NCBI GenBank assembly: GCA_002839435.1
Contig: PGYA01000047.1
Span: 1 to 58,326, forward strand
From: Candidatus Riflebacteria bacterium HGW-Riflebacteria-2
Lineage (GTDB): Bacteria; Muiribacteriota; Ozemobacteria; Ozemobacterales; Ozemobacteraceae
Length of the DNA: 58,326 bases
Reading direction: 5' to 3'
Shown: positions 28,121-36,766 of the stretch, piece by piece
How positions within the stretch are numbered: the stretch's first letter is position 1
How the letters are laid out: each line of letters opens with the position of its first letter
Notes under the pieces: generated by a model
Databases searched by the model: none
What the model saw: the letters and a program-made list of their open reading frames with translations, nothing else
What the model was told of the DNA's origin: nothing
Made by a program: the position numbers and the translations under genes

Positions 28121-28759
28121 TCAAAACGAACAATCCTTGCTGACAGCAGCTTTCAGTCTACTCAGATACACTGCGCGATCGATATTTATCGCTCCAAGTC
28201 TTGCTGTGTGCGGCGAAATAACCTGTGAATCAAAAAGCTCGAAGCCGCGTTTCCGCAAATGTTCGAAAAGGAACATAAGCCCCATGGTCGAAGCGTTTGG
28301 CACGGCGGAATACATTGACTCACCCGCAAAAAATGCACCTGTTGCGACACCATAAGTGCCGCCCACCAGCAGGTTGTTTAGATAAACTTCTACACTATGG
28401 GCATATCCAAGTTCGTGCAGACGAGTGTAAGCCTGGATGAATTCGGGGCTGATCCAGGTCGTCTCCCGGCCAGGTGCAGGGCGGGCGCAGCCCTGCATAA
28501 CTTCAACGAATTTTTTGTCGAGCGAAAATGTAAACCTGCCACAGCGATATAATCTGGCCATACGTCGGCTTAACCTGAATTCGCCGATCTCGAATATAGC
28601 ACGCGGGTCTGGTGACCACCAGGTAATCGGCCGCACCGACCATGGGAAAATTCCTGAAGAATAGGCCCGCAAAAGCGTCTCTGGCTCAAGATTGCCCCCA
28701 AACGCCAGCAAACCGTCATCATTTGCCCATTCAGGGTTGGGAAAAATAATCTGACTCAT
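28121..28759 (-). CDS. aat: Leucyl/phenylalanyl-tRNA--protein transferase
   Basis: The 212-residue enzyme adds Leu or Phe to proteins with N-terminal Arg or Lys, marking them for ClpAP in the N-degron pathway. Family blocks are GLLAFGGNLEPETLLRAYSSG, GIFPWS, WWSPDPRA, the TTWISPEFIQAYTRLHELGYAHSVE region (from the Thr near residue 100) and VATGAFFAGESMYS. It is slightly short at the N-terminus compared with the ~230-residue E. coli form. It is upstream of, and codirectional with, the amidase after an 82-base gap. Confidence 0.94.
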   Translation of the reverse strand: MSQIIFPNPEWANDDGLLAFGGNLEPETLLRAYSSGIFPWSVRPITWWSPDPRAIFEIGEFRLSRRMARLYRCGRFTFSLDKKFVEVMQGCARPAPGRETTWISPEFIQAYTRLHELGYAHSVEVYLNNLLVGGTYGVATGAFFAGESMYSAVPNASTMGLMFLFEHLRKRGFELFDSQVISPHTARLGAINIDRAVYLSRLKAAVSKDCSF

Positions 28760-29009
28760 CAGCCCTTACTCTCTACACTTTCGCAAAAAACTGCTGAGCA
28801 AGCAACGTCAAATAGCGTTTTAACTGGCTCAGCCCATAGGGTTTATCTGAAAGCACGCTATATACTGCAACATACAGCATTTAGCACAATCATTCAACCC
28901 ATGGATGCCATGTGAAATAATTTTCAAACATTGAAAACTCTCTAGCGATATGTTAATGTATCGCGTTTTCAAAATCAGGAGCCATAGTTTTTCAGGAGAA
29001 GCAAAAAAG

Positions 29010-30347
29010 ATGCTCGAGCCAAAATCATTTGCAGGTGGACTGCATCCGCCAGAGATGAAGCTCACAGCTGACAGAGCCATACAGAATCTGCCTCTGCCAG
29101 ATCGCGTGGTGCTTCACGTTTCTCAGCACATAGGCGCGCCGGCAAAGCCGACCCATAAAATCACCGATAAAGTTAATTGTGGAGATGTAATAGCAGAAGC
29201 GGGTGGTTATGTTTCGGCCCCTGTGCATGCTACTGTTACCGGCTCTGTTATTGCTGTCGGTAATTTTATGCATCCTTTTGGCGTTCCATCACCGGCAATA
29301 GTTATAGAGCGCGACCAGACTGCGCAAGAACCGGTCTATACCAGCGAAAACGGCCTTGAGCTAAGTGTCGAAGAAATCAAAAAGAGAGTCCAGGATTCAG
29401 GTATGGTTGGTCTGGGTGGCGCTACTTTTCCAACGCATGTTAAGCTGGCTCCACCAGATACCAAGCCGATCGACACTGTTATTTTGAATGGCGTCGAATG
29501 CGAACCGGCTCTAACTTCCGATCACCGCCTGATGCTCGAAGAACCAGACAAAATTATTGCTGGTTTGAAGCTTATAATGAAAGTGCTTAACGCCAAAAAT
29601 GGCATAATCGGCATAGAAATGAATAAGCTGGATGCCATAAAGGTGCTCGAAGAAAAACTCAAAGACGTTGCCAATATTTCAGTTCAGCCCCTCACGGTTA
29701 AATACCCACAGGGTGGTGAAAAGCAACTGATTTATGCATGCCTGGGACGCGAAACGCCATCGGGCGGCCTGCCGATGGACGTAGGCGTAGTAGTACAGAA
29801 TGTCGCATCAGCAGCAGCAATTGCTGACGCAGTGAACATGCGCCAACCACTGCTTGAGCGAGTTGTCACTCTTTCAGGCAATTGCGCGGTAAACCCCGGC
29901 AATTACCGGGTTCGCATCGGCACCACCGTAGCCGACTTTATTCAGATGACCGGTGGTCTCAAAAAGGATGTACCGCTTAAAAAGGTTATTATGGGTGGCC
30001 CAATGATGGGTTTCGCCCTTTTTGATCTTAACATTCCGATAATAAAGGGAACCAGCGGCCTTCTGTGCTGGGACAACGAACAGGCTGCGCAACCACGCGA
30101 AACCGCCTGCCTTCGTTGTGGCAACTGCATCAGAGCCTGCCCGATGGGGCTTATGCCACAGAGTATGAAGCAACTCATCGATAATCGCAAATGGGAACAG
30201 GTAGATAAAATTGGCATGCTTGACTGCATCGAATGCGGCTGCTGTGCCTATGCCTGCCCGTCTTCACTGCCACTGGTGCAGAGCTTCAAACTTGGCAAAA
30301 AGAACGTAATGGCTGAGCGCAAAAAAGCGACAGCCAGTAAAGGATAG
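29010..30347 (+). CDS. rnfC: Rnf complex subunit C, NADH-side iron-sulfur flavoprotein
   Basis: The ATG at 29010 (AGGAG 11 bases upstream) gives 445 residues starting MLEPKSFAGGLHPPE, as in other RnfC proteins; the frame opens 20 codons earlier but those residues do not match the family. RnfC couples NADH oxidation or reduction to ferredoxin through FMN. GGATFPTHVKL is the flavin/NADH loop, and two [4Fe-4S] motifs lie near the C-terminus (CLRCGNCIRACP and CIECGCCAYACP). A weak TTGAAA-N17-TAATGT at 28931-28959 may be the promoter. It is first of the tightly packed C-D-G-E-A-B operon. Confidence 0.95.
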   Translation: MLEPKSFAGGLHPPEMKLTADRAIQNLPLPDRVVLHVSQHIGAPAKPTHKITDKVNCGDVIAEAGGYVSAPVHATVTGSVIAVGNFMHPFGVPSPAIVIERDQTAQEPVYTSENGLELSVEEIKKRVQDSGMVGLGGATFPTHVKLAPPDTKPIDTVILNGVECEPALTSDHRLMLEEPDKIIAGLKLIMKVLNAKNGIIGIEMNKLDAIKVLEEKLKDVANISVQPLTVKYPQGGEKQLIYACLGRETPSGGLPMDVGVVVQNVASAAAIADAVNMRQPLLERVVTLSGNCAVNPGNYRVRIGTTVADFIQMTGGLKKDVPLKKVIMGGPMMGFALFDLNIPIIKGTSGLLCWDNEQAAQPRETACLRCGNCIRACPMGLMPQSMKQLIDNRKWEQVDKIGMLDCIECGCCAYACPSSLPLVQSFKLGKKNVMAERKKATASKG

Positions 30348-30355
30348 CAGTTATC

Positions 30356-31429
30356 ATGAATACAACAACAACAGCAGCTTCTGTCTCTCCGAGACTGCTG
30401 GTAACCAGCTCGCCGCACGTTTTTTCAGGAATGACAGCAGCCCGCGTCATGTGGGATGTCAACCTTTCTCTGGTGCCGGCTCTGGCCATGGCGGTCTACA
30501 ATTTTGGCGCCCGCGCGGCGCTGGTAATTCTGGCCTCAGTTCTCGGCGCAGTCTTCGCTGAATTTATCATTCAAAAAATTCTCATGAAAAAGCCGGTTTG
30601 CATAGATGACGGCAGCGCTGTAGTCACCGGCATTCTTCTGGCTTTCTGTGTTCCAGCGGCTCTACCGGTCTGGGTGGCTTTTATTGGCGGATTCATCGCC
30701 ATTGCACTAGGCAAACAGGTTTACGGCGGTCTTGGCCAGAATATTTTCAACCCGGCACATGTGGCCCGTGCGCTTCTACTGGGCAGCTGGCCAGTATACA
30801 TGACCACCTGGCTGAAACCAGGCGCCGCCATGTCGTCTGCTACGGCAATCACTGACGCTGTAACCTGCGCAACTCCGCTTGGGTTTATAAAAATAGCCGG
30901 CCGCGACCCGGAAGTAATTAAAAAACTGAGCGAATCAGGCACCTCTCTGGTCAGCCACGTATTTAACGAGTTGCAGATTGGTTTCTCTGACCTTTTCTGG
31001 GGTCTCAACTTCAGCGGCTCGCTTGGCGAAACCTCAAAAGCAGCACTGCTGCTGGGCGGCATCTTCCTGCTGATTCGCGGGCACATCACCTGGCACGGCC
31101 CGGTAGCCATGTGCACAACCGTATTCGCGGGAGCTCTCATATTTGGTGGTTCGCTGGAATATGCGATGTTTCATCTGCTGACCGGCGGCCTGATAATAGG
31201 TGCCGTTTTCATGATTACCGACATGGTCACTTCGCCCATGACAGGCAAGGGGCAGCTGATATTCGGGTTTGGCTGCGGTGCGCTGACTCTCCTGATAAGG
31301 ATGAAAGGCGGCTACCCGGAAGGCGTGTGCTACTCTATTCTAATAATGAATTCACTTGTGCCACTTATTGATAAGTTTACTGTTCCCCGCAAATTCGGCA
31401 CAGCTGTCGCAAAGGAGGCAAAAGCATGA
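30356..31429 (+). CDS. rnfD: Rnf complex subunit D, membrane flavoprotein
   Basis: The 357-residue integral membrane subunit has about nine hydrophobic segments and binds FMN covalently in its relatives. The expected flavinylation site is the block DAVTCATPLGF with Thr173. Where most relatives have Gly after the first Ser/Thr, this protein has Cys171. Other family blocks are KQVYGGLGQNIFNPAH near 120-135 and TDMVTSPMT. It overlaps rnfG by four bases (ATGA). Confidence 0.94.
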   Translation: MNTTTTAASVSPRLLVTSSPHVFSGMTAARVMWDVNLSLVPALAMAVYNFGARAALVILASVLGAVFAEFIIQKILMKKPVCIDDGSAVVTGILLAFCVPAALPVWVAFIGGFIAIALGKQVYGGLGQNIFNPAHVARALLLGSWPVYMTTWLKPGAAMSSATAITDAVTCATPLGFIKIAGRDPEVIKKLSESGTSLVSHVFNELQIGFSDLFWGLNFSGSLGETSKAALLLGGIFLLIRGHITWHGPVAMCTTVFAGALIFGGSLEYAMFHLLTGGLIIGAVFMITDMVTSPMTGKGQLIFGFGCGALTLLIRMKGGYPEGVCYSILIMNSLVPLIDKFTVPRKFGTAVAKEAKA

Positions 31430-32043
31430 ACGACATGTTTCGCATGGGCTCATTTCTGTTCATAGTCGCTGCCATAGCCGGCGCGTTGCTCGCAGTAACT
31501 GAATCTCAGACTGCCCCAAAAATTCTCGAGAATAAGCTGAAACAGCTTGAACATGCCCGGGCTGAGGTACTGCCACTTGCTACAAAGTTTCAGGAAATCA
31601 AACCGGCAAATCCGGCAGAAGGTCTGGAATATGCTGCCGGCTTTGCCGAGAACGGCGATCTGGCAGGAATCGTAGTAAATGTCGCTCCCAAGGGTTATGC
31701 CGGCCCGATCGAAATGGTTATGGGACTGAAAGCTGATGGCAGTATATCAGGCGTCAAGATTCTTTCACAGAAAGAAACACCTGGACTCGGCACTAAGCTG
31801 GCTGACGACGTTTTTATGGCACCCTTCAAAAAACTGCTGCAGGAAAAACCCAAACCGGTGTTCCTGGTCAAGCAGGATGGCGGCGATGTTGACGGCATCA
31901 CTGCCGCAACGATAAGTTCGCGGGCTTTCTGTGCCGGTGTCAGGGATGCACTGAGCACCTACGAAAAAATCAAACAACATTTGCCAACCCTCAAGGCTCC
32001 AGCGGTAACCCCTGCCCTGCCGCAATCAGGAGAAATAAAATGA
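31426..32043 (+). CDS. rnfG: Rnf complex subunit G, FMN-binding
   Basis: The 205-residue protein has one N-terminal membrane anchor (about 7-25) and a periplasmic FMN-binding domain. The flavin attachment motif is DGITAATISS with Thr162 as the likely linked residue; most relatives have Gly at the position held by Ala160. KILSQKETPGLGTK near 111-124 is characteristic. The start overlaps rnfD and the end overlaps rnfE, each by four bases. Confidence 0.93.
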   Translation: MNDMFRMGSFLFIVAAIAGALLAVTESQTAPKILENKLKQLEHARAEVLPLATKFQEIKPANPAEGLEYAAGFAENGDLAGIVVNVAPKGYAGPIEMVMGLKADGSISGVKILSQKETPGLGTKLADDVFMAPFKKLLQEKPKPVFLVKQDGGDVDGITAATISSRAFCAGVRDALSTYEKIKQHLPTLKAPAVTPALPQSGEIK

Positions 32044-32636
32044 CCCCTATTCAGCAGCTTACCAAAGGATTCTGGAAAGAAAATCCGATTTTCGTCATCG
32101 GCCTCGGTCTTTGCCCGGCGCTGGCTGTTTCATCATCGCTCGCCAATGCAGTTGGCATGGGCATAGCTGCGACCTTCGTGCTTATCGGCAGTAACATGAT
32201 GATCTCACTCCTGCGCAGTATTATCCCATCGAAAATCAGAATACCTGTTTTCATAGTCATCATTGCAACCTTCGTCACCATCATCGACAAGCTTATAGCC
32301 GCCTATTCTCCGGCACTGTCAGCAAGTCTCGGTATATTTATTCCGCTGATCGTCGTCAACTGCATAATTCTTGGTCGAGCCGAAGCTTTTGCCAATAAAA
32401 ACACAGTTATAGATTCGTTGCTCGATGCAATCGGCATGGGAATTGGTTTTACCATTGCGCTTTGCTGCATAGCCTTTTTCCGAGAGCTGCTTGGTGAGGG
32501 AAAACTGTTTGGCCAGGCAATTCCATTCTTTAAACAGGATCCAGCATTGATAATGATCATGGCGCCGGGCGGTTTTATTGTTTTTGGACTTCTGATAGCC
32601 TTCAAACGCCTTATGGCCAGCAAAGGAGGCAACTAA
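32040..32636 (+). CDS. rnfE: Rnf complex subunit E, membrane protein
   Basis: The 198-residue subunit has six predicted membrane helices and the RnfE pattern KGFWKENPIFVIGLGLCPALAV (first 20 residues of the block from Lys9), FIPLIVVNCIILGRAEAFA and GMGIGFT. RnfA and RnfE are related and lie in opposite orientation in the membrane, sharing an iron-sulfur centre; the Cys residues near 26 and 107 fit this. It ends directly against the rnfA start. Confidence 0.94.
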   Translation: MTPIQQLTKGFWKENPIFVIGLGLCPALAVSSSLANAVGMGIAATFVLIGSNMMISLLRSIIPSKIRIPVFIVIIATFVTIIDKLIAAYSPALSASLGIFIPLIVVNCIILGRAEAFANKNTVIDSLLDAIGMGIGFTIALCCIAFFRELLGEGKLFGQAIPFFKQDPALIMIMAPGGFIVFGLLIAFKRLMASKGGN

Positions 32637-33215
32637 ATGGGTGCCGAACTACTTGCCATCTTTATAGTCGCGATATTCATCGAGAATGTGGTATTGAGTC
32701 AGGTTCTCGGATTGTGTCCGTTCATCGGAGTCTCAAGCAAAATCGACTCTGCCGTCGGCATGGGCATGGCTGTCATATTCGTCATGCTACTGGCTTCGGT
32801 CGTTACCTGGAGTATCCAAAACTTCATTCTGATTCCGCTTCAGCTCGAATACCTGCAGACCATTTCATTCATTCTGGTCATAGCCTCACTGGTTCAGTTC
32901 GTTGAAATGGTGGTAAGAAAAGTAGCGCCGGCGCTCTATCAGTCTCTCGGCGTGTTTTTGCCCCTTATTACGACAAACTGCGCTGTTCTTGGTATATCCC
33001 TGATCAACATCAAAAGAGGATATAATCTAGTCGAAGCGACTGTTAATGCGGGTGGAGCCGGTTTGGGCTTTTTCTTCGCCCTGCTGATAATGGCAGGCAT
33101 ACGTGAAAGGCTGGACATCTCTGACATCCCCGAAAATATGAGGGGCGCGCCAATCGCGTTCGTCACCGCCGGCCTTCTGGCAACTGCCTTTATGGGCTTT
33201 TCCGGCCTGGTCTGA
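32637..33215 (+). CDS. rnfA: Rnf complex subunit A, membrane protein
   Basis: The 192-residue subunit has six predicted helices. The RnfA pattern ENVVLSQVLGLCPFIGVS with a Cys near 26, FLPLITTNCAVLG with a second Cys, and MAGIRERLDISDIPENMRG are all present. With RnfE it forms the transmembrane electron path. The ATG follows the rnfE stop with no gap. Confidence 0.95.
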   Translation: MGAELLAIFIVAIFIENVVLSQVLGLCPFIGVSSKIDSAVGMGMAVIFVMLLASVVTWSIQNFILIPLQLEYLQTISFILVIASLVQFVEMVVRKVAPALYQSLGVFLPLITTNCAVLGISLINIKRGYNLVEATVNAGGAGLGFFFALLIMAGIRERLDISDIPENMRGAPIAFVTAGLLATAFMGFSGLV

Positions 33216-33228
33216 TAAGGATTACAAT

Positions 33229-34239
33229 ATGCAAATACTGACAGCTGTCTTAGCACTTGGAATCATGGGTTTCGTTTTTGGAGCGGTTCTCTCATTTGCT
33301 TCCAAAAAGTTTGAGGTTAAAGTCGATCCCAAAATCGAACAGACACTCGAACTTTTGCCGGGAGCCAACTGCGGTGGCTGCGGTTACCCGGGCTGCGCAG
33401 GGTTAGCTGAAGCAATCGTAACTAAAGGTGCATCACCAACCCTCTGTCCAGTTATGGCGGCTGAAAACCGAAAAAAAATTGAAGATCTGCTGGGCCTCAA
33501 CAAGATTGACGCCCCTGAAAAGAAGCCGGTTTACAAAGCAGCCCTGGTAAAATGTAACGGACTAGACACAGATGAATACAAGAAGTTTGAGTATATGGGC
33601 GTTCCCAACTGCCAGGCCGCTGTTCTGCTGCAGAACGGCCCATGGCTCTGCCCGCATCGCTGCATGGGCCTTGGCTCATGTGTCGCTGCCTGCCCCTTCG
33701 ATGCGATAAAGATCGGCCCACATCACCTGCCTGAAGTCGATGAAGAAAAATGTGTTGCCTGCGGCAAATGCGTATTGGCCTGCCCAAAACAGCTTATTGA
33801 GCTGGTAGACAAGGAAAAAACCGTTCATGTCAAATGCAATTCGACCGACCGTGGCGTCGAAGTGCGCAAAGTCTGCAAAGTAGGCTGTATCGGGTGTGGT
33901 CTCTGCGTAAAAGTCTGTGCTTATGATGCGATAAAGGTCGAAAACAATCTTGCTCACATAGACTATGAAAAATGTGTTGGTTGCGGAGCCTGCGTTGCCA
34001 AATGCCCACAGAAGACAATTATCATGGAAAACAAGCCAAATTTCAAAGGATCGGTGGCTGTGATCGATGAGGAAGCCTGCATTGGCTGCACAATCTGCTA
34101 TAAGGTGTGTAAATTTTCAGCAATCAATGGTGGCACACCTAAGGAAAAGCACTCGATCATACCTGGCAAATGCGTCGGCTGTGGCCTGTGCGTTGAGAAG
34201 TGTCCCAAAAAGTGCATAAAAATGGTTGATAAAGCCTGA
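33229..34239 (+). CDS. rnfB: Rnf complex subunit B, polyferredoxin
   Basis: The 336-residue subunit exchanges electrons with ferredoxin. It has an N-terminal membrane helix, the CGGCGYPGCAG domain with a fourth Cys in SPTLCP, and then six ferredoxin-type Cys motifs (for example CVACGKCVLACP, CIGCGLCVKVCA, CVGCGACVAKCP, CIGCTICYKVCK and CVGCGLCVEKCP). This long cluster-rich form resembles that of anaerobic Rnf complexes from Clostridia and Acetobacterium, supporting energy conservation from reduced ferredoxin. Coupling to Na+ or H+ cannot be read from this gene. Confidence 0.95.
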   Translation: MQILTAVLALGIMGFVFGAVLSFASKKFEVKVDPKIEQTLELLPGANCGGCGYPGCAGLAEAIVTKGASPTLCPVMAAENRKKIEDLLGLNKIDAPEKKPVYKAALVKCNGLDTDEYKKFEYMGVPNCQAAVLLQNGPWLCPHRCMGLGSCVAACPFDAIKIGPHHLPEVDEEKCVACGKCVLACPKQLIELVDKEKTVHVKCNSTDRGVEVRKVCKVGCIGCGLCVKVCAYDAIKVENNLAHIDYEKCVGCGACVAKCPQKTIIMENKPNFKGSVAVIDEEACIGCTICYKVCKFSAINGGTPKEKHSIIPGKCVGCGLCVEKCPKKCIKMVDKA

Positions 34240-34938
34240 TTGGCACAAATTATGGCAACCATTGTTCCATATTTTGTCGCATGTTTTTTAATTGGCAGCC
34301 TGCCCTTCGGGGAAATCGTGGCACGTCTCAAAACCGGCAAATCACTGCTTCTCCCCGGCAGTCGCGATACGAGACCACCGGGTGAAGTATTTGAAATACT
34401 TGGTATTCCCACCGGAATCATAGTATGTCTACTTGATTGTCTGAAAGGATTTCTCGCAGTATATCCGGTTACCGTAAAGATGATCGGTGCGGAAGCATAT
34501 GCGCAGTGGTGGGTAGTCGGAATCGGCAGCATTCTCACCGTTATCGGGCATTGCAATAGCCCGTTTCTTGGCTTTCGCGGAGGCCGGGGGCTTGCTCCTA
34601 CCTTTGGCGTAATGGTTACGCTCCTTTATGTTCCGGCACTGATTTCACTGCTGCTTGGCCTCTCTCTCGCATTCTGGGGGCTTTCGAGCAAACCCGGTGC
34701 CTTGAGCGCAGCGGGAGCAATGCCACTGCTTTCGATTGCCTGGGTGTTTATGGTCAAACCCAGCGACATAAATTATCTGTACATAGTAGCTTTCATGTCG
34801 ACATGGACTTTGTGGGAACACCGGAGTGAACTTAAAAACTACCTCGGCATCAAATCAGCTGACAAATCAGTGGGTGAAGCACCGCCCGAGGAACCCTTAA
34901 TGCCTGCACCAGGAACTGATACCGAAAAAAAGTCCTGA
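34240..34938 (+). CDS. PlsY-like membrane protein with altered first motif
   Basis: The 232-residue protein has about six membrane helices and PlsY (glycerol-3-phosphate acyltransferase) organisation: IGSLPFGEIVARL, then LLDCLKG, GHCNSPFLGFRGGRGLAPTFG and WEHRSELKNYLG. The usual first motif GSGNIGATNV reads GSRDTRPPGEV (40-50), so substrate binding or activity may differ from true PlsY. The second motif keeps its Gly-His and GFRGGRG. The TTG start follows the rnfB stop directly; an ATG at 34252 is an alternative. Its placement after rnfB suggests cotranscription. Confidence 0.72.
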   Translation: MAQIMATIVPYFVACFLIGSLPFGEIVARLKTGKSLLLPGSRDTRPPGEVFEILGIPTGIIVCLLDCLKGFLAVYPVTVKMIGAEAYAQWWVVGIGSILTVIGHCNSPFLGFRGGRGLAPTFGVMVTLLYVPALISLLLGLSLAFWGLSSKPGALSAAGAMPLLSIAWVFMVKPSDINYLYIVAFMSTWTLWEHRSELKNYLGIKSADKSVGEAPPEEPLMPAPGTDTEKKS

Positions 34939-34965
34939 TGTCGTATAGAAAAGCTCATCTGGTTC

Positions 34966-35000
34966 GACCCAAGGGCTTCTGCCATCAGCCGGGTTCTTTT
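34966..35000 (+). terminator. Probable intrinsic terminator after the Rnf operon
   Basis: GACCC and GGCT pair with AGCC and GGGTT around a short loop, with two bulges, and TTTT follows. The stem is imperfect. Confidence 0.45.
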
Positions 35001-35004
35001 AGGT

Positions 35005-35577
35005 TCAGAGTTTATATTTGAGTTCAAATCTGGTGCTTGAAATATTGACCTCAAAATTAGACAGATCGCCGTTCTTCAAAAAAAGATCCATGAAGAATTT
35101 TCGCGCTTCCGGTTCGATTGTCTGATAAGGTGGCTTGGGCTCAACTGAAACACCGCCGACGATTCTGGCGCGGTCAAAATAGATCGTGACGATATAGGCT
35201 GAGATCACCATGCGGCTGTATTTTCCAAATGCATAAGAATAGTTCTTGGCACCGTTTGCGCGCAGAAGATCTTCCACCCTGCTAACTGGCAGACCAAAAG
35301 CTCCGATCTCCTTTCCGGGAGGTGGAGCCTTAAGATGGTTGTCCATAGTGGGATTGTAAAGCGAATCCGATGTCAGACCCGTCGTCGGGCTCGCCGGAGC
35401 TGGCGTCGTTGCTGGTGATGACTCGCCGCCAGGAGTCGTTGGAACTGTCGGTGAGGCAGCAGGCTTTGCCGGCTCGGCTGGCTTTCCGAAAAAGTTAGGC
35501 ATCTGGGCAGCCAGCTTTCCCTGACCAAAAGTCAGTAATAATGCCATAATACACAGTATTCTTTTAGTTTTGTTCAT
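35005..35577 (-). CDS. Exported Pro/Ala/Thr-rich protein of unknown function
   Basis: The ATG at 35577 gives 190 residues beginning MNKTKRILCIMALLL, a good signal peptide with cleavage near AAQ at about 24; upstream codons of the open frame are not signal-like. Residues about 30-80 are a Pro/Ala/Thr/Ser-rich linker, and the C-terminal ~100 residues form a compact mixed domain (VEDLLRANGAKNYSYAFGKY). I do not recognise the family. It is divergent from the RseC-family gene; TATAAT lies about 24 bases before the start, with no clear -35 box. Confidence 0.6.
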   Translation of the reverse strand: MNKTKRILCIMALLLTFGQGKLAAQMPNFFGKPAEPAKPAASPTVPTTPGGESSPATTPAPASPTTGLTSDSLYNPTMDNHLKAPPPGKEIGAFGLPVSRVEDLLRANGAKNYSYAFGKYSRMVISAYIVTIYFDRARIVGGVSVEPKPPYQTIEPEARKFFMDLFLKNGDLSNFEVNISSTRFELKYKL

Positions 35578-35634
35578 ATTTGCGGTAAAATACCTATTGT
35601 AATTATATCTCACTTTTAGATCGGACGAATACAG

Positions 35635-36105
35635 ATGAGTCTACAGGGAAAAGTTAAAGCGGTAGAAGAAGGTTTTGCCACAATTGAGGTTGAGCCCCGC
35701 CCGGAGTGCCAGGGCTGTCATGCCTGTACCGGTCTGCTTGACGGAGAAAAGCGCTCAACCAAAAAAGAGATAAGGGTGAAGACCGAAAATTTTGCAGTCA
35801 GCATTGGTGATGAAGTGCTTGTCGATCTGCACCCGGGCGAAGGAACTGTGGCAGCACTGCTGATATTCGGCCTGCCTATCGCAGGATTTATTGTCGGTAT
35901 GGCGTTAACTCCCTGGCTTTGCCAGCTGATTGGAAGCGAAACAACTGATCTCTGGCGTTTGATTTCAGGGTCTGCCGGCATGGCTCTGGCTTTCGCCCTG
36001 GTTGCGATAGCTGCCCGCACCAGGCAGGCAGAAAAATTGAGTCTCAAAATCGTTGAAGTCATAAAGACCGAGTCACAGGACAGCAAAGAAAAATCAGCTG
36101 AATGA
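35635..36105 (+). CDS. RseC/MucC-family membrane protein
   Basis: The 156-residue protein has the RseC pattern: an N-terminal cytoplasmic domain with Cys25, Cys28 and Cys31 (ECQGCHACTG), then two membrane helices (about 80-100 and 112-130). In E. coli, RseC tunes sigma-E, and RsxC/RseC proteins help reduce SoxR; RseC genes commonly lie near rnf/rsx genes, as here. The cysteines may carry an iron-sulfur centre. No clear ribosome site precedes the ATG. Confidence 0.82.
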   Translation: MSLQGKVKAVEEGFATIEVEPRPECQGCHACTGLLDGEKRSTKKEIRVKTENFAVSIGDEVLVDLHPGEGTVAALLIFGLPIAGFIVGMALTPWLCQLIGSETTDLWRLISGSAGMALAFALVAIAARTRQAEKLSLKIVEVIKTESQDSKEKSAE

Positions 36106-36121
36106 CCGGCAGTCAGTCTTC

Positions 36122-36201
36122 TAGTGGTCTGTCACATATGAGTTCAAGAATTCGATGAGGTATACCGCTTATGCCGGGCTCTCGGCAGGATCTCATCCGC
36201 T
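36122..36201. repeat. Dispersed palindromic repeat, module A, copy 2
   Basis: It shares TGTCACATA, AAGAATTCGAT and GGTATACCGCTTATGC with 336-396, and its right end (36170-36201) is found inverted at 246-276. It begins 17 bases after the RseC-family stop. Only one arm of the palindrome seen at the window start is present here. Confidence 0.75.
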
Positions 36202-36216
36202 CCAGCGATTCCTCGC

Positions 36217-36297
36217 TTGCCTGCTGGATGGCAGGCATGCTCGTCACAAGCTTACGCGAATGAGAAACCTGCCTACGCCCTTGTGATGGTCTTTTAA
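36217..36297. repeat. Dispersed palindromic repeat, module B, copy 2
   Basis: All 81 bases are identical to 1-81. Module A lies immediately upstream, so A and B form one composite unit of about 175 bases in this copy. Confidence 0.85.
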
Positions 36298-36312
36298 AAT
36301 GTGTGTTTTGTC

Positions 36313-36389
36313 GTCATTGCGAGCGAAGCGAAGCAATCTCTCTGACCATGAGATTGCCGCGTCGGGCTGACGCCCTCCTAGCAATGACA
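36313..36389. repeat. MITE-like inverted repeat (GTCATTGCGAG family), copy 1
   Basis: The element starts GTCATTGC and ends GCAATGAC, with internal GAAGCAATCTC mirrored by GAGATTGC. A second copy lies at 52635-52715. Elements with these ends (TCATTGCGAG...CTCGCAATGA) are known as dispersed palindromes in several unrelated bacterial groups. No transposase is encoded. Confidence 0.75.
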
Positions 36390-36458
36390 AATAACGCCCA
36401 GATTCAATGTTGGCAGAGGACTGGTAATTAACCGGAGAAACGCAAGCGGAATTCCGGG

Positions 36459-36490
36459 AAAAAAAAATCCCCGGTTCAAAAAGCCGGGGA
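36459..36490 (-). terminator. Strong intrinsic terminator, minus strand
   Basis: On the minus strand TCCCCGG and CCGGGGA form a perfect 7-base stem around a 9-base loop, followed by nine T residues. No protein gene lies upstream on this strand for more than 600 bases, so it implies a non-coding transcript. Confidence 0.88.
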
Positions 36491-36756
36491 CAAAGTGAGA
36501 GGATCTTTTGAGAGGATTGTTGAGTCATCGTCAGATGACAAAATTATAAAAAGCTTTCCGGGCCATGCTGTGGCTATTCAATGACTAAGGTGTTGAGTTA
36601 GTGCGTATGGTATTGTGAATATTGCGGTGATCAGAAGTTGACTGTGTTGTATCTTAAGGGGTGACAATTTTGTTTCCGTGGAGAGGCAGTGCTATCACAA
36701 AGTATGAATATACTTTAACGACCCGGAAAACGCTTTTTCATTTTCAAAGAGCTACG
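36463..36756 (-). ncRNA. Candidate structured small RNA (about 290 nt), sigma-54 driven
   Basis: The start is set about 12 bases beyond the GC of the promoter at 36767-36783, and the end is the terminator at 36459-36490. Two further hairpins lie inside: AAAGTAT/ATACTTT at 36716-36699, and GTCATC/GATGAC at 36539-36524. The longest frames with plausible starts have only 8, 11 and 14 codons, and none has a ribosome site. It matches no RNA family I can recognise by eye (not tmRNA, RNase P or an obvious 6S fold). The existence of the transcript is inference. Confidence 0.5.
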
Positions 36757-36766
36757 CATATTATAG

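Noticed and set aside
28950..29009. Upstream ATG for rnfC
   Set aside because: The extra 20 residues do not match RnfC, and AGGAG is placed for the ATG at 29010.
34951..34985. GGTTCGA-like sequence suggesting a tRNA arm
   Set aside because: No cloverleaf can be formed; the segment is better explained as a terminator stem after the PlsY-like gene.
36244..36528. Minus-strand open frame of 94 codons in the repeat region
   Set aside because: It runs through module B, the MITE-like element and the terminator, has no ribosome site and no family resemblance.
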